Assembly (NCBI GenBank): GCA_016936655.1 | Contig: JAFGXL010000002.1 | Coordinates: 1 to 61,907, forward strand | Direction: 5' to 3' | DNA from: Nitrospirota bacterium | GTDB lineage: Bacteria > Nitrospirota > Thermodesulfovibrionia > Thermodesulfovibrionales > Dissulfurispiraceae | Length of the DNA stretch: 61,907 nucleotides | The notes under the pieces: generated by a model | What the model was told of the DNA's origin: nothing | Databases searched by the model: none | Seen by the model: only the letters and a program-made list of their open reading frames with translations | In this document: piece by piece, positions 36,128 to 45,468 of the stretch | Layout: each line of letters starts with the position of its first letter | How positions within the stretch are numbered: the stretch's first letter is position 1 | Translations under genes and position numbers: made by a program

Positions 36128-38419
36128 TTGAAATCGCTAGTTATAGTTGAGTCGCCGGCAAAGGCAAAAACAATCAACAAGATTCTCGGCAAAGACTTTG
36201 GCGTTAAGGCATCAGTAGGCCATATAAAAGATCTGCCGAAAAAAGAGCTTGGGGTTAATGTAGACAAGAATTTTGAGCCACAGTATCTGGTAATACCAGG
36301 CAAAGAAAAGATAGTTAAGGAACTCAAAAGCGAAGCAAAAAAAGCAGAAACAGTATACATCGCAACAGACCCTGACCGTGAGGGAGAGGCTATAGCCTAC
36401 CACATAGCAGAAGAGATAACTTCTGCAAAGGGCAAAAAAAAGATATTCAGAATAACCTTCAACGAGATAACAGAAAAGGCTGTACGTGAATCAATAAAAA
36501 ACCCTGGTGAAATAGATACAAACAAGGTTGATGCGCAGCAGGCCAGACGCATACTCGACAGGCTTGTAGGTTATAATTTGAGCCCTTTTCTCTGGAAAAA
36601 GGTTAGACGAGGTCTGAGCGCAGGAAGAGTTCAGTCTGTAGCTGTTAGGCTGGTTGTTGACAGGGAAAGAGAGATAAACGCCTTTAATAAGGAAGAGTAC
36701 TGGACAATAGAGGCTGTTATGGCTGCAGCAGAAGGCAGCAAGCAACAGTTTAATGCAAGGCTATACAAATACAAAAACGCTCTTGTGGTAAACAGGGATG
36801 CAAAAGATGATGAGCGTTTTCTTATAAGAGATGAAAAGACAGCCGAGGCTGTTTCAGAAGATCTTAAAAAGCAGGAATTTAATGTCGCATCTGTAGAAAA
36901 GAAGCTTCGCAAAAGATCTCCGTCAGCTCCATTTATAACAAGCACTCTGCAGCAGGAGGCCTCAAGAAAACTGCGCTTCACAGCAAAAAAGACGATGATG
37001 ACAGCGCAGCAGCTCTATGAAGGCATAGAGCTGGGCAAGGAAGGGTCTGTAGGTCTCATAACCTATATGAGAACTGATTCATACAGGATATCTCCAGAGG
37101 CTCAGGAGTGGGCAAAAACATACATTGAAGAAAAGTTCGGCAAAGAGTACCATCCAGGCAAATTCAATATATACAAGAGCAAGGGCAGCGCTCAGGATGC
37201 ACACGAAGCTGTCAGGCCTACATATATGGACAAAACTCCTGAAACGGTAAAGTCTTACCTCACAAAGGATCAATACGCGCTTTACAATCTCATATGGAAC
37301 AGGTTTATAGCTAGCCAGATGAGCCCTGCCCAGCTTGATCTCACAACAATTGTAATAGGCATAAAAAGCGCGCTAAAAGATCACCAAACAACAGAGTTCA
37401 GGGCAACAGGCACTGTGATAAAGTTTCCTGGCTTCATGGCGCTTTATACAGAAACAAAAGATGAGATAGAGGAAGAAGAAGGCGGACTGCTTCCTGAGCT
37501 TAAGGAAGATGCTGGATTGGATATGAGAGAACTCAATAAAGATCAACATTTCACGCAGCCTCCTCCAAGATATACTGAAGCTACACTCGTAAAAGCTCTT
37601 GAAGAGAAGGGAATAGGCAGACCTAGCACATATGCAACAATCCTTTCTACAATACAAGACAGAAAGTATGCAGAAAAAAATGAAGGCAGATTCAGTCCTA
37701 CTGAACTTGGAGTTGTCGTAAATGACCTACTGGTCGATAAATTTCCTGAACTTATTGACTTTAATTTTACAGCAAAAATGGAAACAGAACTCGACTCAAT
37801 TGAAACAGCAAAAATGAAATGGCCCAAGGTTGTAAAAGATTTTTATACCCCTTTCAACAAAGATCTACAGAAGGCATCAAAAGAGAGCGGAAAGGTAAAG
37901 CCCGAAGATATAGCAACTGAACAGAAATGCGACAAATGCGGCTCGCCGATGGTGATAAGATGGGGAAGGCACGGCAGATTCTATGCCTGCTCAGGCTATC
38001 CAAACTGCAAAAACACAAAGCCTTTGGAAGACAATCCCGGACAACCGCAGCAGGAACCGGAAACAACTGACGAAATATGCGACAAGTGCGGCTCGCCGAT
38101 GGTGATAAAAAAAGGAAGGTTCGGAAGATTTCTGGCCTGTTCAAAATATCCTGAGTGCAAAAACGCAAAACCACTTTCAACAGGCATAAAATGCCCTATG
38201 GACGGCGGCAATATTGTTGAGAGAAAAACAAAAAAAGGCAAATCATTCTGGAGCTGCAGCAACTACCCAAACTGCAAGTTCGCAACATGGTTTAGACCAG
38301 TTCCAAAAGAGTGCCCAAAGTGCAAGGCTCCGATGCTAGTTGAGAAAAGGTCAAAAACAGGCGATGTCAGCTATGCCTGCGTAACAGAAGGGTGCGACCA
38401 TACAGAAGATACAGAGTAG
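36128..38419 (+). CDS. topA: DNA topoisomerase I
   Basis: 763 residues from a TTG start after AAGGAGG. The Toprim domain begins SLVIVESPAKAKTINKILG and has DPDREGEAIAYHI. The catalytic Tyr is in LITYMRTDSYRIS near residue 315. Four C-terminal zinc-ribbon or related repeats follow, with CDKCGSPMV twice, a third degenerate CPMDGGNIV, and CPKCKAPML. The enzyme relaxes negative supercoils. The next gene's frame overlaps or abuts the topA end. Confidence 0.96.
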   Translation: MKSLVIVESPAKAKTINKILGKDFGVKASVGHIKDLPKKELGVNVDKNFEPQYLVIPGKEKIVKELKSEAKKAETVYIATDPDREGEAIAYHIAEEITSAKGKKKIFRITFNEITEKAVRESIKNPGEIDTNKVDAQQARRILDRLVGYNLSPFLWKKVRRGLSAGRVQSVAVRLVVDREREINAFNKEEYWTIEAVMAAAEGSKQQFNARLYKYKNALVVNRDAKDDERFLIRDEKTAEAVSEDLKKQEFNVASVEKKLRKRSPSAPFITSTLQQEASRKLRFTAKKTMMTAQQLYEGIELGKEGSVGLITYMRTDSYRISPEAQEWAKTYIEEKFGKEYHPGKFNIYKSKGSAQDAHEAVRPTYMDKTPETVKSYLTKDQYALYNLIWNRFIASQMSPAQLDLTTIVIGIKSALKDHQTTEFRATGTVIKFPGFMALYTETKDEIEEEEGGLLPELKEDAGLDMRELNKDQHFTQPPPRYTEATLVKALEEKGIGRPSTYATILSTIQDRKYAEKNEGRFSPTELGVVVNDLLVDKFPELIDFNFTAKMETELDSIETAKMKWPKVVKDFYTPFNKDLQKASKESGKVKPEDIATEQKCDKCGSPMVIRWGRHGRFYACSGYPNCKNTKPLEDNPGQPQQEPETTDEICDKCGSPMVIKKGRFGRFLACSKYPECKNAKPLSTGIKCPMDGGNIVERKTKKGKSFWSCSNYPNCKFATWFRPVPKECPKCKAPMLVEKRSKTGDVSYACVTEGCDHTEDTE

Positions 38420-38426
38420 CAAAAGC

Positions 38427-39182
38427 ATTAAGCGCAAGCCTTTTATTATCGGCATCGCCAGCAGCCAGAGCGGCTCTGGCAAAACCACTCTGGCTGCTGC
38501 TCTGCTTAAATATCTCTCATCTGACCTCCAAGAAAACGTCAGATTCGCATTTTTCAAAAGATGGGGCGCTGTCAAATTTACCGCATCAAGGTTCAGCACA
38601 AAAATAGTATCAGATGAAAAGATAATGCTTGAACATGGCAAAGACACATGGAGACTCAAAACATCAGGAGCCGAAAAAGTATTATGGGTAAAAGCCCGGA
38701 GATCAGACCTTGCTGATGTAATGCCAAGGGCGCTCGAAATTCTCTCTGGAATGGATGGAATTATTGTAGAAGGAAACAGCGCAATTGAGTTTTCGAATCC
38801 TGATATAGTAATATTTTTAGTCAGTCGGGATGAAGAAGGCATGAAGCCTTCGGCTGCCAATCTGCTCAAAAAAGCCGACATAATAATTTCAGCCTCCCAT
38901 CTTGATATTAAAACTGACAAAGAGCCTGTCACAGGAAAAAGGATTATAAGATTTGATCCTTCAGAGACATCAGCTCTCAGGTTAATGGTACAAATGATGG
39001 ACAAAGAAAATGACAACAGCAGACTTAAAGAAATGCTGGCTGAGACAGCGTCAGACGGCAGAATAACCTGCACTGCTGCCAGGCATATAGCTGAGAGCCT
39101 TGGACTGCCCTACTCTGAGATAGCAAAGGCAGCCAATGAGCTTAAGCTCAAAATCTCAAGCTGTGAGCTTGGCTGTTTCTGA
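38427..39182 (+). CDS. P-loop NTPase, MobB-like
   Basis: The P-loop segment GIASSQSGSGKTTLAAALLK lies upstream of the first ATG (38625), so that ATG is internal. Between the topA-overlapping in-frame stop (38382) and the P-loop there is no ATG, GTG or TTG; ATT at 38427 is the best candidate. The central IIVEGNSAIEFSNPDIVIFL resembles MobB-type nucleotide-binding proteins. A separate C-terminal module (about 190-250) has ITCTAARHIAESLGLPYSEI and ends CELGCF. The substrate is unknown. It overlaps ccsA by four bases or less. Confidence 0.6.
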   Translation: MKRKPFIIGIASSQSGSGKTTLAAALLKYLSSDLQENVRFAFFKRWGAVKFTASRFSTKIVSDEKIMLEHGKDTWRLKTSGAEKVLWVKARRSDLADVMPRALEILSGMDGIIVEGNSAIEFSNPDIVIFLVSRDEEGMKPSAANLLKKADIIISASHLDIKTDKEPVTGKRIIRFDPSETSALRLMVQMMDKENDNSRLKEMLAETASDGRITCTAARHIAESLGLPYSEIAKAANELKLKISSCELGCF

Positions 39183-39997
39183 TGACTACCCTACTCTTTG
39201 AACTTGCGCTCACATTCTACTTCGCAGCAGCGATAGTCAGTCTTTCTGAGCTGTTCAGGGAGAGCAAAGGCGCATCAAAAATGATGTTCGCCTTTGCATT
39301 TGCAGGTTTCGCCCTCCATACCGTAGGAGTTGCAGCAAGATATATTTCTACCGGACAGATACCAATAACAAGCATGCATGAGGCATCATCATTCTTTGCA
39401 TGGTGTGTAATGCTTGTATTTCTGATAATCAGCAGAAAATATAAAATCGGCATAATGGCGTCATTCACAATGCCTGTTATTTTCCTGCTTATGCTCTCAG
39501 CCTCTATCATGCCGAGAGAGGCGACTCCGCTGTCTCCAACGCTTAAGAGCTACTGGCTGGCGATACATACTCTGCTTGCATTTCTCGGCAATGCTGCTTT
39601 TGCAGTAGCATTTGGAGCTGGCATAATGTATCTGATACAAGATGCCAATCTTAAATCAAAAAGACTCAACGGAATATTCCAGCGTCTTCCAAGCGTGCAG
39701 ACACTGGATGACATGAACTATAGACTAATCAGCGCAGGCTTCCCGCTGCTGACTCTTGCGATAATCACAGGAGCTCTTTGGGCAGAGAGCGCATGGGGCA
39801 GCTACTGGAGATGGGATCCTAAAGAGGTCTGGTCTTTGATAGCATGGCTTATTTACGCAATCGTCATCCATGTAAGGCTGGTTGCGGGGTGGAGAGGCAA
39901 AAAGGCCGCGATGCTCTCTATACTGGGATTTCTGGTGCTGCTGTTCACATTCTTCGGAGTGAACTATTTCCATAACACGCTGCATAGATTCCCATGA
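39182..39997 (+). CDS. ccsA: Cytochrome c biogenesis protein CcsA/CcsB type
   Basis: 271 residues with about eight membrane segments. The heme-handling WWD-like motif GSYWRWDPKEVWSLIAWL is near residue 205. It is part of System II cytochrome c maturation, transferring heme to apocytochromes on the outer side. ResB/Ccs1 is not in the window. The start overlaps the previous stop by ATGA, and its own end overlaps the hemA start. It fits the multiheme cytochrome at the window's left end. Confidence 0.9.
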   Translation: MTTLLFELALTFYFAAAIVSLSELFRESKGASKMMFAFAFAGFALHTVGVAARYISTGQIPITSMHEASSFFAWCVMLVFLIISRKYKIGIMASFTMPVIFLLMLSASIMPREATPLSPTLKSYWLAIHTLLAFLGNAAFAVAFGAGIMYLIQDANLKSKRLNGIFQRLPSVQTLDDMNYRLISAGFPLLTLAIITGALWAESAWGSYWRWDPKEVWSLIAWLIYAIVIHVRLVAGWRGKKAAMLSILGFLVLLFTFFGVNYFHNTLHRFP

Positions 39998-41271
39998 AAA
40001 TATTAGTTATAGGCGTTAATCATAAGACTGCAGATGTTGAGGTCAGGGAAAAGTTGGCCTTTAACGGCGAAAAGCTCTCAAAAGGCATTGCAGGTCTGTG
40101 CGCTCTAAAGAACATCAACGAAGTGGTGCTGCTATCTACATGCAACAGGGTAGAGCTATATGCTTCAGTTGACAACACAGAGACAGCAATAAACAGGATA
40201 AAAGTTTTTCTTTCAGAGTTCCATGCTATACCGCTTGAGTCATTCGAATCATCATTATATGTGCTGTGCGGCACTGAAGCAGTCAGGCACATACTCAGGG
40301 TAGCGTCAAGCCTTGACTCCATGGTGCTGGGCGAACCACAGATATTGGGACAGCTAAAGGACGCATTCAGTACAGCCCTTAAAGAAAAATCATCCGGAAT
40401 ACTCCTGAACAAACTCATGAAAAAAGCGATATCAACAGCAAAGCGCACAAGAACAGAGACTAAAATCGCAGAAAATGCAGTCTCTATAAGTTTTGCAGCG
40501 GTCGAACTGGCAAAAAAGATATTCAATGATCTATCAGGAATGTCTGTAATGCTCTTAGGCGCTGGAGAGATGGCTGAACTGGCTGCCAGACATCTGCTTA
40601 ACTGCGGAGTTAAAAATGTGATAGTTGCAAACAGGACATATGAAACAGGATGCAGGCTTGCAGAAGAGTTTTGCGGCAAGCCTGTGCGTTTCGAAGAGTT
40701 CAAATCAGAGATGCTCTTTTCCGACATAGTTATATGTTCGACCGGCGCTCCTGCATATGTGCTCAACAGGGATGATATGCACACAATTATGAAAGAGCGC
40801 AGGCAAAAACCTGTATTTCTAATAGACATATCTGTTCCAAGAAACATCGACCCCGATATAAACAAGCTAGAGAACATATACCTTTATGATGTTGACGACC
40901 TTCAGGAGGTTGTAAACACAAACATGACCGAGCGCCAAAAAGAGGCTGACTTGGCTGGAGAGATCGTGGAGGAAGAGGTAGAGAGCTTTATGAGGTGGAT
41001 AAGCTCGCTAAAGGCTGTGCCTGCCATCATATCGCTGCGGCAGAAGGCTGAGATGATCAGAAGTGAAGAGTTCTCACGCCTAAGAAACAGGCTAAAAAGT
41101 GTATCTGATGAAGATATGCAAGCTATAGAGTATATGGCTGCAGCAATAACCAATAAGCTCATCCACGCTCCTATGGTAGCACTGAAGGATGACTGCGAAG
41201 ACAGGCAGGAGATGATAGCCCTTATAAAAAAACTGTACGCACTGAATGGAGACCATGATGACAAAAAATAA
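39994..41271 (+). CDS. hemA: Glutamyl-tRNA reductase
   Basis: 425 residues. The N-terminal LVIGVNHKTADVEVREKLAF and STCNRVELY with catalytic Cys (near residue 50) are diagnostic, followed by GEPQILGQLKDAF and the NADPH-binding GAGEMAELAARHL. It makes glutamate-1-semialdehyde, the first committed step of C5-pathway tetrapyrrole synthesis. The ATGA overlap with ccsA and the downstream hemC show a heme and cytochrome maturation operon. Confidence 0.97.
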   Translation: MKILVIGVNHKTADVEVREKLAFNGEKLSKGIAGLCALKNINEVVLLSTCNRVELYASVDNTETAINRIKVFLSEFHAIPLESFESSLYVLCGTEAVRHILRVASSLDSMVLGEPQILGQLKDAFSTALKEKSSGILLNKLMKKAISTAKRTRTETKIAENAVSISFAAVELAKKIFNDLSGMSVMLLGAGEMAELAARHLLNCGVKNVIVANRTYETGCRLAEEFCGKPVRFEEFKSEMLFSDIVICSTGAPAYVLNRDDMHTIMKERRQKPVFLIDISVPRNIDPDINKLENIYLYDVDDLQEVVNTNMTERQKEADLAGEIVEEEVESFMRWISSLKAVPAIISLRQKAEMIRSEEFSRLRNRLKSVSDEDMQAIEYMAAAITNKLIHAPMVALKDDCEDRQEMIALIKKLYALNGDHDDKK

Positions 41272-42202
41272 GATTATAATAGCTACCCGAGGAAGCAAGC
41301 TCGCGCTTTGGCAGGCAGAATGGGTGGCATCACAGATAAAAGAACTTAAACCAGAGCTCACTGTTGAGCTGATGAAGATAAAGACCACAGGTGACAAGAT
41401 TCTTGATGTGCCTCTTGCAAAGGTTGGCGGCAAGGGACTTTTTGTAAAAGAGATAGAAGAGGCGCTTATGCGCAATGAGGCAGATCTTGCAGTTCACAGC
41501 ATGAAAGATGTTCCAACAGAACTGCCTGATGAGCTTCATCTTGCAGTTATATGCGAAAGAGAAGATCCGCGGGACGCTTTTATCGCTCCACTGAGCAAAG
41601 ACGCTCCAAAATGCTTCACTGATCTGCCTTATGGCGCTACAGTTGGAACCAGCAGCCTGAGGCGTTCATGCCAGCTGCTGCATTTAAGACCAGACATAAA
41701 AATAGGACAGCTAAGAGGCAATCTTGACACCAGACTCAGAAAACTGGATGAAGGCGTTTATGATGCGATAATACTAGCTGCAGCCGGAGTAAAAAGACTC
41801 GGATGGGGTTCCCGCATTACAGAAGAGCTGGATTACGCCGTAAGCCTTCCGGCAATAGGACAGGGAGCTGTCGGAATAGAGTGCAGGCGCGACGATGATT
41901 TTATAAACAAACTGATCAGACCTCTTGACCACTTTGAGACATCTGTATGCGTAAAAGCAGAAAGGGCTCTTCTGAAGAAACTCGAAGGCGGCTGCCAGGT
42001 ACCTATTGCAGGACACGCAAAATTCAAAAACGGCAGTGTCAGAATAGACGGACTGGTCGGATCTGTAGAAGGAAGCAGGATTATAAAAACCACAGCAGAG
42101 GGCCAGCCTGATGAGGCTGAAAAGCTGGGCATTAATATTGCCAATGAGCTTCTGAGTATGGGCGCAAAAGAGATACTCGAAGATGTCTACAAAAACTCCT
42201 AA
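41255..42202 (+). CDS. hemC: Porphobilinogen deaminase (hydroxymethylbilane synthase)
   Basis: About 315 residues. IIIATRGSKLALWQAEWVAS, the VHSMKDVPTELPDE segment and GTSSLRRSCQLLHLRP are diagnostic. The dipyrromethane cofactor Cys is in EGGCQVPIAGHAKF. The frame is open to an ATG at 41246 but the GGAG just after it favours ATG at 41255 or 41258. It overlaps the hemA end by up to 17 bp. Confidence 0.96.
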   Translation: MMTKNKIIIATRGSKLALWQAEWVASQIKELKPELTVELMKIKTTGDKILDVPLAKVGGKGLFVKEIEEALMRNEADLAVHSMKDVPTELPDELHLAVICEREDPRDAFIAPLSKDAPKCFTDLPYGATVGTSSLRRSCQLLHLRPDIKIGQLRGNLDTRLRKLDEGVYDAIILAAAGVKRLGWGSRITEELDYAVSLPAIGQGAVGIECRRDDDFINKLIRPLDHFETSVCVKAERALLKKLEGGCQVPIAGHAKFKNGSVRIDGLVGSVEGSRIIKTTAEGQPDEAEKLGINIANELLSMGAKEILEDVYKNS

Positions 42203-43727
42203 GGTCTTTCTTATAGGCGCAGGCCCCGGAGATATCGGTCTCTTCACAATTAGAGGAGTCCGGTGCCTTCAGAAGGCAGATGTTGTTATATATGACTTCC
42301 ACATACCACCCCGGATTCTCACATATGCCAATCCTGATGCTGAGCTAATCTATGCAGGCAAGAGCGGTGACAAGCATTATATGAATCAGGACGAAATCAA
42401 CAAAACACTCGCCTCAAAAGCGCTCGAAGGCAAAACCGTATGCAGACTAAAAGGCGGAGATCCGTTTATATTCGGCAGAGGAGCTGAAGAGGCAGAAATG
42501 CTAAGCGCAAAGGGGATCTCTTTTGAGATAGTCCCCGGCGTATCATCATCCTCAGCTGTGCCGGCATATGCAGGCATTCCTCTTACACATAGAGACTACT
42601 CATCATCTTTTGCTGTTATTACAGGGAACGAGTACACAACTAAAAACAGCAGCAAAATAGATTGGAAAGCGATATCTTCAGGTTTCGACACCCTTGTATT
42701 TCTTATGGGAATAAAAAATATCGATACCATAACAGAAAAGCTGATTAGCAGCGGCAAGTCGCCAGACACTCCTGCTGCTGTAATAAGATGGGGCACAAGA
42801 CCTGAGCAGAAGACTGTAACAGGCAGGCTCGCTGACATCTCAGCTATGGTTCATGATGCAGACTTAAAGCCCCCAGCTGTGATGGTAATCGGCGATGTGG
42901 TTAATTTGCGGCATCATCTGAAATGGTACGAGGATAGGCCGCTGTTTGGACAAAGAGTGCTGATAACAAGAGAATATAATGATGACTACAGCCCGCTGGA
43001 GGATCTAGGAGCAGAAATATTCGAATTTAATACAACAGAGTTGGTGGCTCCTGAAAATTATGACAATCTGGATGCTGCTATAGAGTCGATCACAGGATAT
43101 GACTGGATAGTAGTCACCAGCAGAAATGCTGTAACCCACTTAATGAACAGATACTTCAGCAAAGGCCATGATATCAGAGAAATGCAGGGAATAAAATTCT
43201 GTGCTGTCGGATCAAAAACTGCTGAAGCTCTTAATTCCTATGGCATAAAAGTAGATATAGTGCCTGATGAATATAATGCTGAAGGGATAGTAAAATCATT
43301 CATAGGCGATACAGACCCGGAATCATCACCACTTAAAGGCATGAGGATACTTCTGCCAAAGCCGGATAGCGCAAGGGATGTATTCCCATCAACGGTCAGA
43401 AAATCCGGAGGTCATATAGATACTCCTGTTATTTACAGATCAGTAAAGGCCAAAAAACATAATCGAAGACTCCAGAGATTTTTGAAAGAGGGCAGGATAT
43501 CAATAGCAACATTCACAAGCGGAGCAGCATTCAGGAACTTCATCGAAATAGTTGGAGACGAGGCCTCTGCCATGCTTCATGATGTACCAATAGCTGTTAT
43601 AGGGCCTGTAACTGCAAAAGCTGTAGAAAAGGCCGGATTCAAGGTCTCGATCATGCCGAGGGAATCGACAATAAAGGCGATGGTTGAGGAGATAATAAAG
43701 TTTAAGGCAAAACCTTCTAAAGCTTAA
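42183..43727 (+). CDS. Fused uroporphyrinogen-III C-methyltransferase / uroporphyrinogen-III synthase
   Basis: 514 residues. Residues about 1-245 are CobA/SUMT: FLIGAGPGDIGLFTIRGVRC, then RLKGGDPFIFGRGAEEAEML, then TGTRP-like PAAVIRWGTRPEQKTVTG. Residues about 255-510 are HemD: RVLITREYNDD, IVVTSRNAVTHLM and TFTSGAAFRNF. The fusion cyclises hydroxymethylbilane and methylates the product to precorrin-2, leading to siroheme, heme d1 or cobalamin. Overlaps hemC by 20 bp and converges with the histidine kinase gene. Confidence 0.94.
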   Translation: MSTKTPKVFLIGAGPGDIGLFTIRGVRCLQKADVVIYDFHIPPRILTYANPDAELIYAGKSGDKHYMNQDEINKTLASKALEGKTVCRLKGGDPFIFGRGAEEAEMLSAKGISFEIVPGVSSSSAVPAYAGIPLTHRDYSSSFAVITGNEYTTKNSSKIDWKAISSGFDTLVFLMGIKNIDTITEKLISSGKSPDTPAAVIRWGTRPEQKTVTGRLADISAMVHDADLKPPAVMVIGDVVNLRHHLKWYEDRPLFGQRVLITREYNDDYSPLEDLGAEIFEFNTTELVAPENYDNLDAAIESITGYDWIVVTSRNAVTHLMNRYFSKGHDIREMQGIKFCAVGSKTAEALNSYGIKVDIVPDEYNAEGIVKSFIGDTDPESSPLKGMRILLPKPDSARDVFPSTVRKSGGHIDTPVIYRSVKAKKHNRRLQRFLKEGRISIATFTSGAAFRNFIEIVGDEASAMLHDVPIAVIGPVTAKAVEKAGFKVSIMPRESTIKAMVEEIIKFKAKPSKA

Positions 43728-45468
43728 CCGGCAGCATTATCATAAATGTGCTGCCCTTGCCAAATTCACTCTCAACGCTCATCTCTCCATTAAGCGCGTC
43801 TTCAACTATTTTATGCGTAAGGTACAGCCCCAGACCGGTGCCGTGGCTCATCCTGCGCTCTACCATGCCGAGCTTTGAAAAAGGCACAAACAGCTCGTGC
43901 ATATCCTGATCCTTTATTCCTACGCCTGTATCTTTTACAGCGATTAATATCTTTTCATCATCACTGCCCTCACCCACAACAGAAGCGCTTAGTGTTATTG
44001 ATCCATGATCAGTGAACTTGACAGCATTATCCACAAGATTGAGCAGCGCCTGATATATCCTGCGCCTGTCAGAATGCATAAGCTTGTGAATTGGATCTAA
44101 ATTGAGTGTTATGTTTTTTTCAGCAGCAGCTTCTTTAAAATGCAGAGAAATTTCTGTAAACAGCTCGTATAAATCGAAATCGCTTATCTGCTGTTCCATC
44201 TGTCCTGCCTCAATCTTTGTAACATCTATAGCATCATTAACAAGATCAAGCAGCTGCTGTCCTCCTTTAAGAACCTTTGATACAGCCCCCTTCTGATCTT
44301 CAGACATATCTCCATAAACACCATCATCGAGTAGAGAGCTGAATCCAAGCACAGCATTAAGCGGAGTCCTCAACTCATGCGTCATAGATGAGACAAAAAG
44401 TGTTTTTAGCCTGTCCAGCTCCATCAAACGTTCATTTGCTTCCGAAAGCGCCTTTGTACGTTCCTTGATCTTATTCTCAAGTTCGGCGTTAATCCTCAAA
44501 AGCTGATCTTGAGCTTCAACAGTTGCAGTAATATCACTCGACTGTACAAGTTCAACAAGTCTGCCGCCTATCTCAAAAGCATATGACTGGATATCAACAA
44601 AAATAGTAGCTCCGTCTTTTTTTGTATGCCTCCAGACTCCGGCCTCATCTACACCGCCGCTCACCCTGTTGACGTTGTTCAAAAGCCTCTCTACATCTTC
44701 AGCCGGCCTTATATCTTTTATGGTCATATTCAGAAATTCTTCTCTGGAATATCCGTAGCGTTTAACAGCAGATTCATTCACCTCTAAAAAAGCCAGCGAG
44801 TTTACATCATACAGCCACATTGGAAGAGGATTGTTCTCAAACAACAGTCGGTATCTCTGTTCAGACTTTATCAAAGACTGCTGAACAGCCCTGCTCTCTG
44901 TTATATCGCTAACTGTGCCGAGCATCACACTGCTGTCCTTATATTCCACAATTGTTGCATATATGTTCATCCATCTCTCAAGGCCGTCGCCGCGCACTAT
45001 CCTGACCTCATCATTGCATGAAAGCTTGCTGCCGCTCAAAAGGGCATTGCATCTTTCTGACACAAGGCTCTTGAATTCATCAGAAACAATATCAGTGATT
45101 GTCATGTTCTGAATCTCTTTGCTGCTATAACCGATGATGTCGAGCATAGCCTTATTGGTAAAAATAAATTTCTCGCTATGCATAAATATCCCTGCAGATG
45201 TGTTCTGCGCAAGAACTCTGAAGCGATATTCCCCCTGCACTGCTTCCTGTCTTACGATTTCTATAAGCTTGCGCAGCATAAAGAAAAGCAGCAAAGCGGT
45301 CACAAATACAAATAAATAGCCCTTAAGGCTCTGAAACAGATGCAGCTTTACAGTCTCATGCACCAAGGAATAGAGTGCAAGATCTGAATATGATATCCAG
45401 AGAGCGGCCAGAATAAAATATATTCCGGCTATTGTGAAAGGTGAATATTTAATGATTTTAGATTTCAT
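43717..45468 (-). CDS. PAS-PAS sensor histidine kinase
   Basis: 583 residues. Two membrane helices (about 10-32 and 47-68), two PAS domains (about 80-190 and 205-320), then a coiled-coil linker. The HisKA phosphoacceptor is in SSMTHELRTPLNAVLGFS (near residue 370), with HATPase N-box NLVDNAVKFTD, G1 box DTGVGIKD and G2 box GTGLGLYL. No response regulator is adjacent. The gene overlaps the transglutaminase gene by 11 bp, so it belongs to the same operon. Confidence 0.9.
   Translation of the reverse strand: MKSKIIKYSPFTIAGIYFILAALWISYSDLALYSLVHETVKLHLFQSLKGYLFVFVTALLLFFMLRKLIEIVRQEAVQGEYRFRVLAQNTSAGIFMHSEKFIFTNKAMLDIIGYSSKEIQNMTITDIVSDEFKSLVSERCNALLSGSKLSCNDEVRIVRGDGLERWMNIYATIVEYKDSSVMLGTVSDITESRAVQQSLIKSEQRYRLLFENNPLPMWLYDVNSLAFLEVNESAVKRYGYSREEFLNMTIKDIRPAEDVERLLNNVNRVSGGVDEAGVWRHTKKDGATIFVDIQSYAFEIGGRLVELVQSSDITATVEAQDQLLRINAELENKIKERTKALSEANERLMELDRLKTLFVSSMTHELRTPLNAVLGFSSLLDDGVYGDMSEDQKGAVSKVLKGGQQLLDLVNDAIDVTKIEAGQMEQQISDFDLYELFTEISLHFKEAAAEKNITLNLDPIHKLMHSDRRRIYQALLNLVDNAVKFTDHGSITLSASVVGEGSDDEKILIAVKDTGVGIKDQDMHELFVPFSKLGMVERRMSHGTGLGLYLTHKIVEDALNGEMSVESEFGKGSTFMIMLPVKL

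Noticed and set aside
38351-39073. 240-codon minus-strand frame
   Set aside because: Shadow of the MobB-like gene, whose P-loop and operon overlap show the plus strand is coding.
40020-40877. 285-codon minus-strand frame
   Set aside because: Antisense shadow of hemA.
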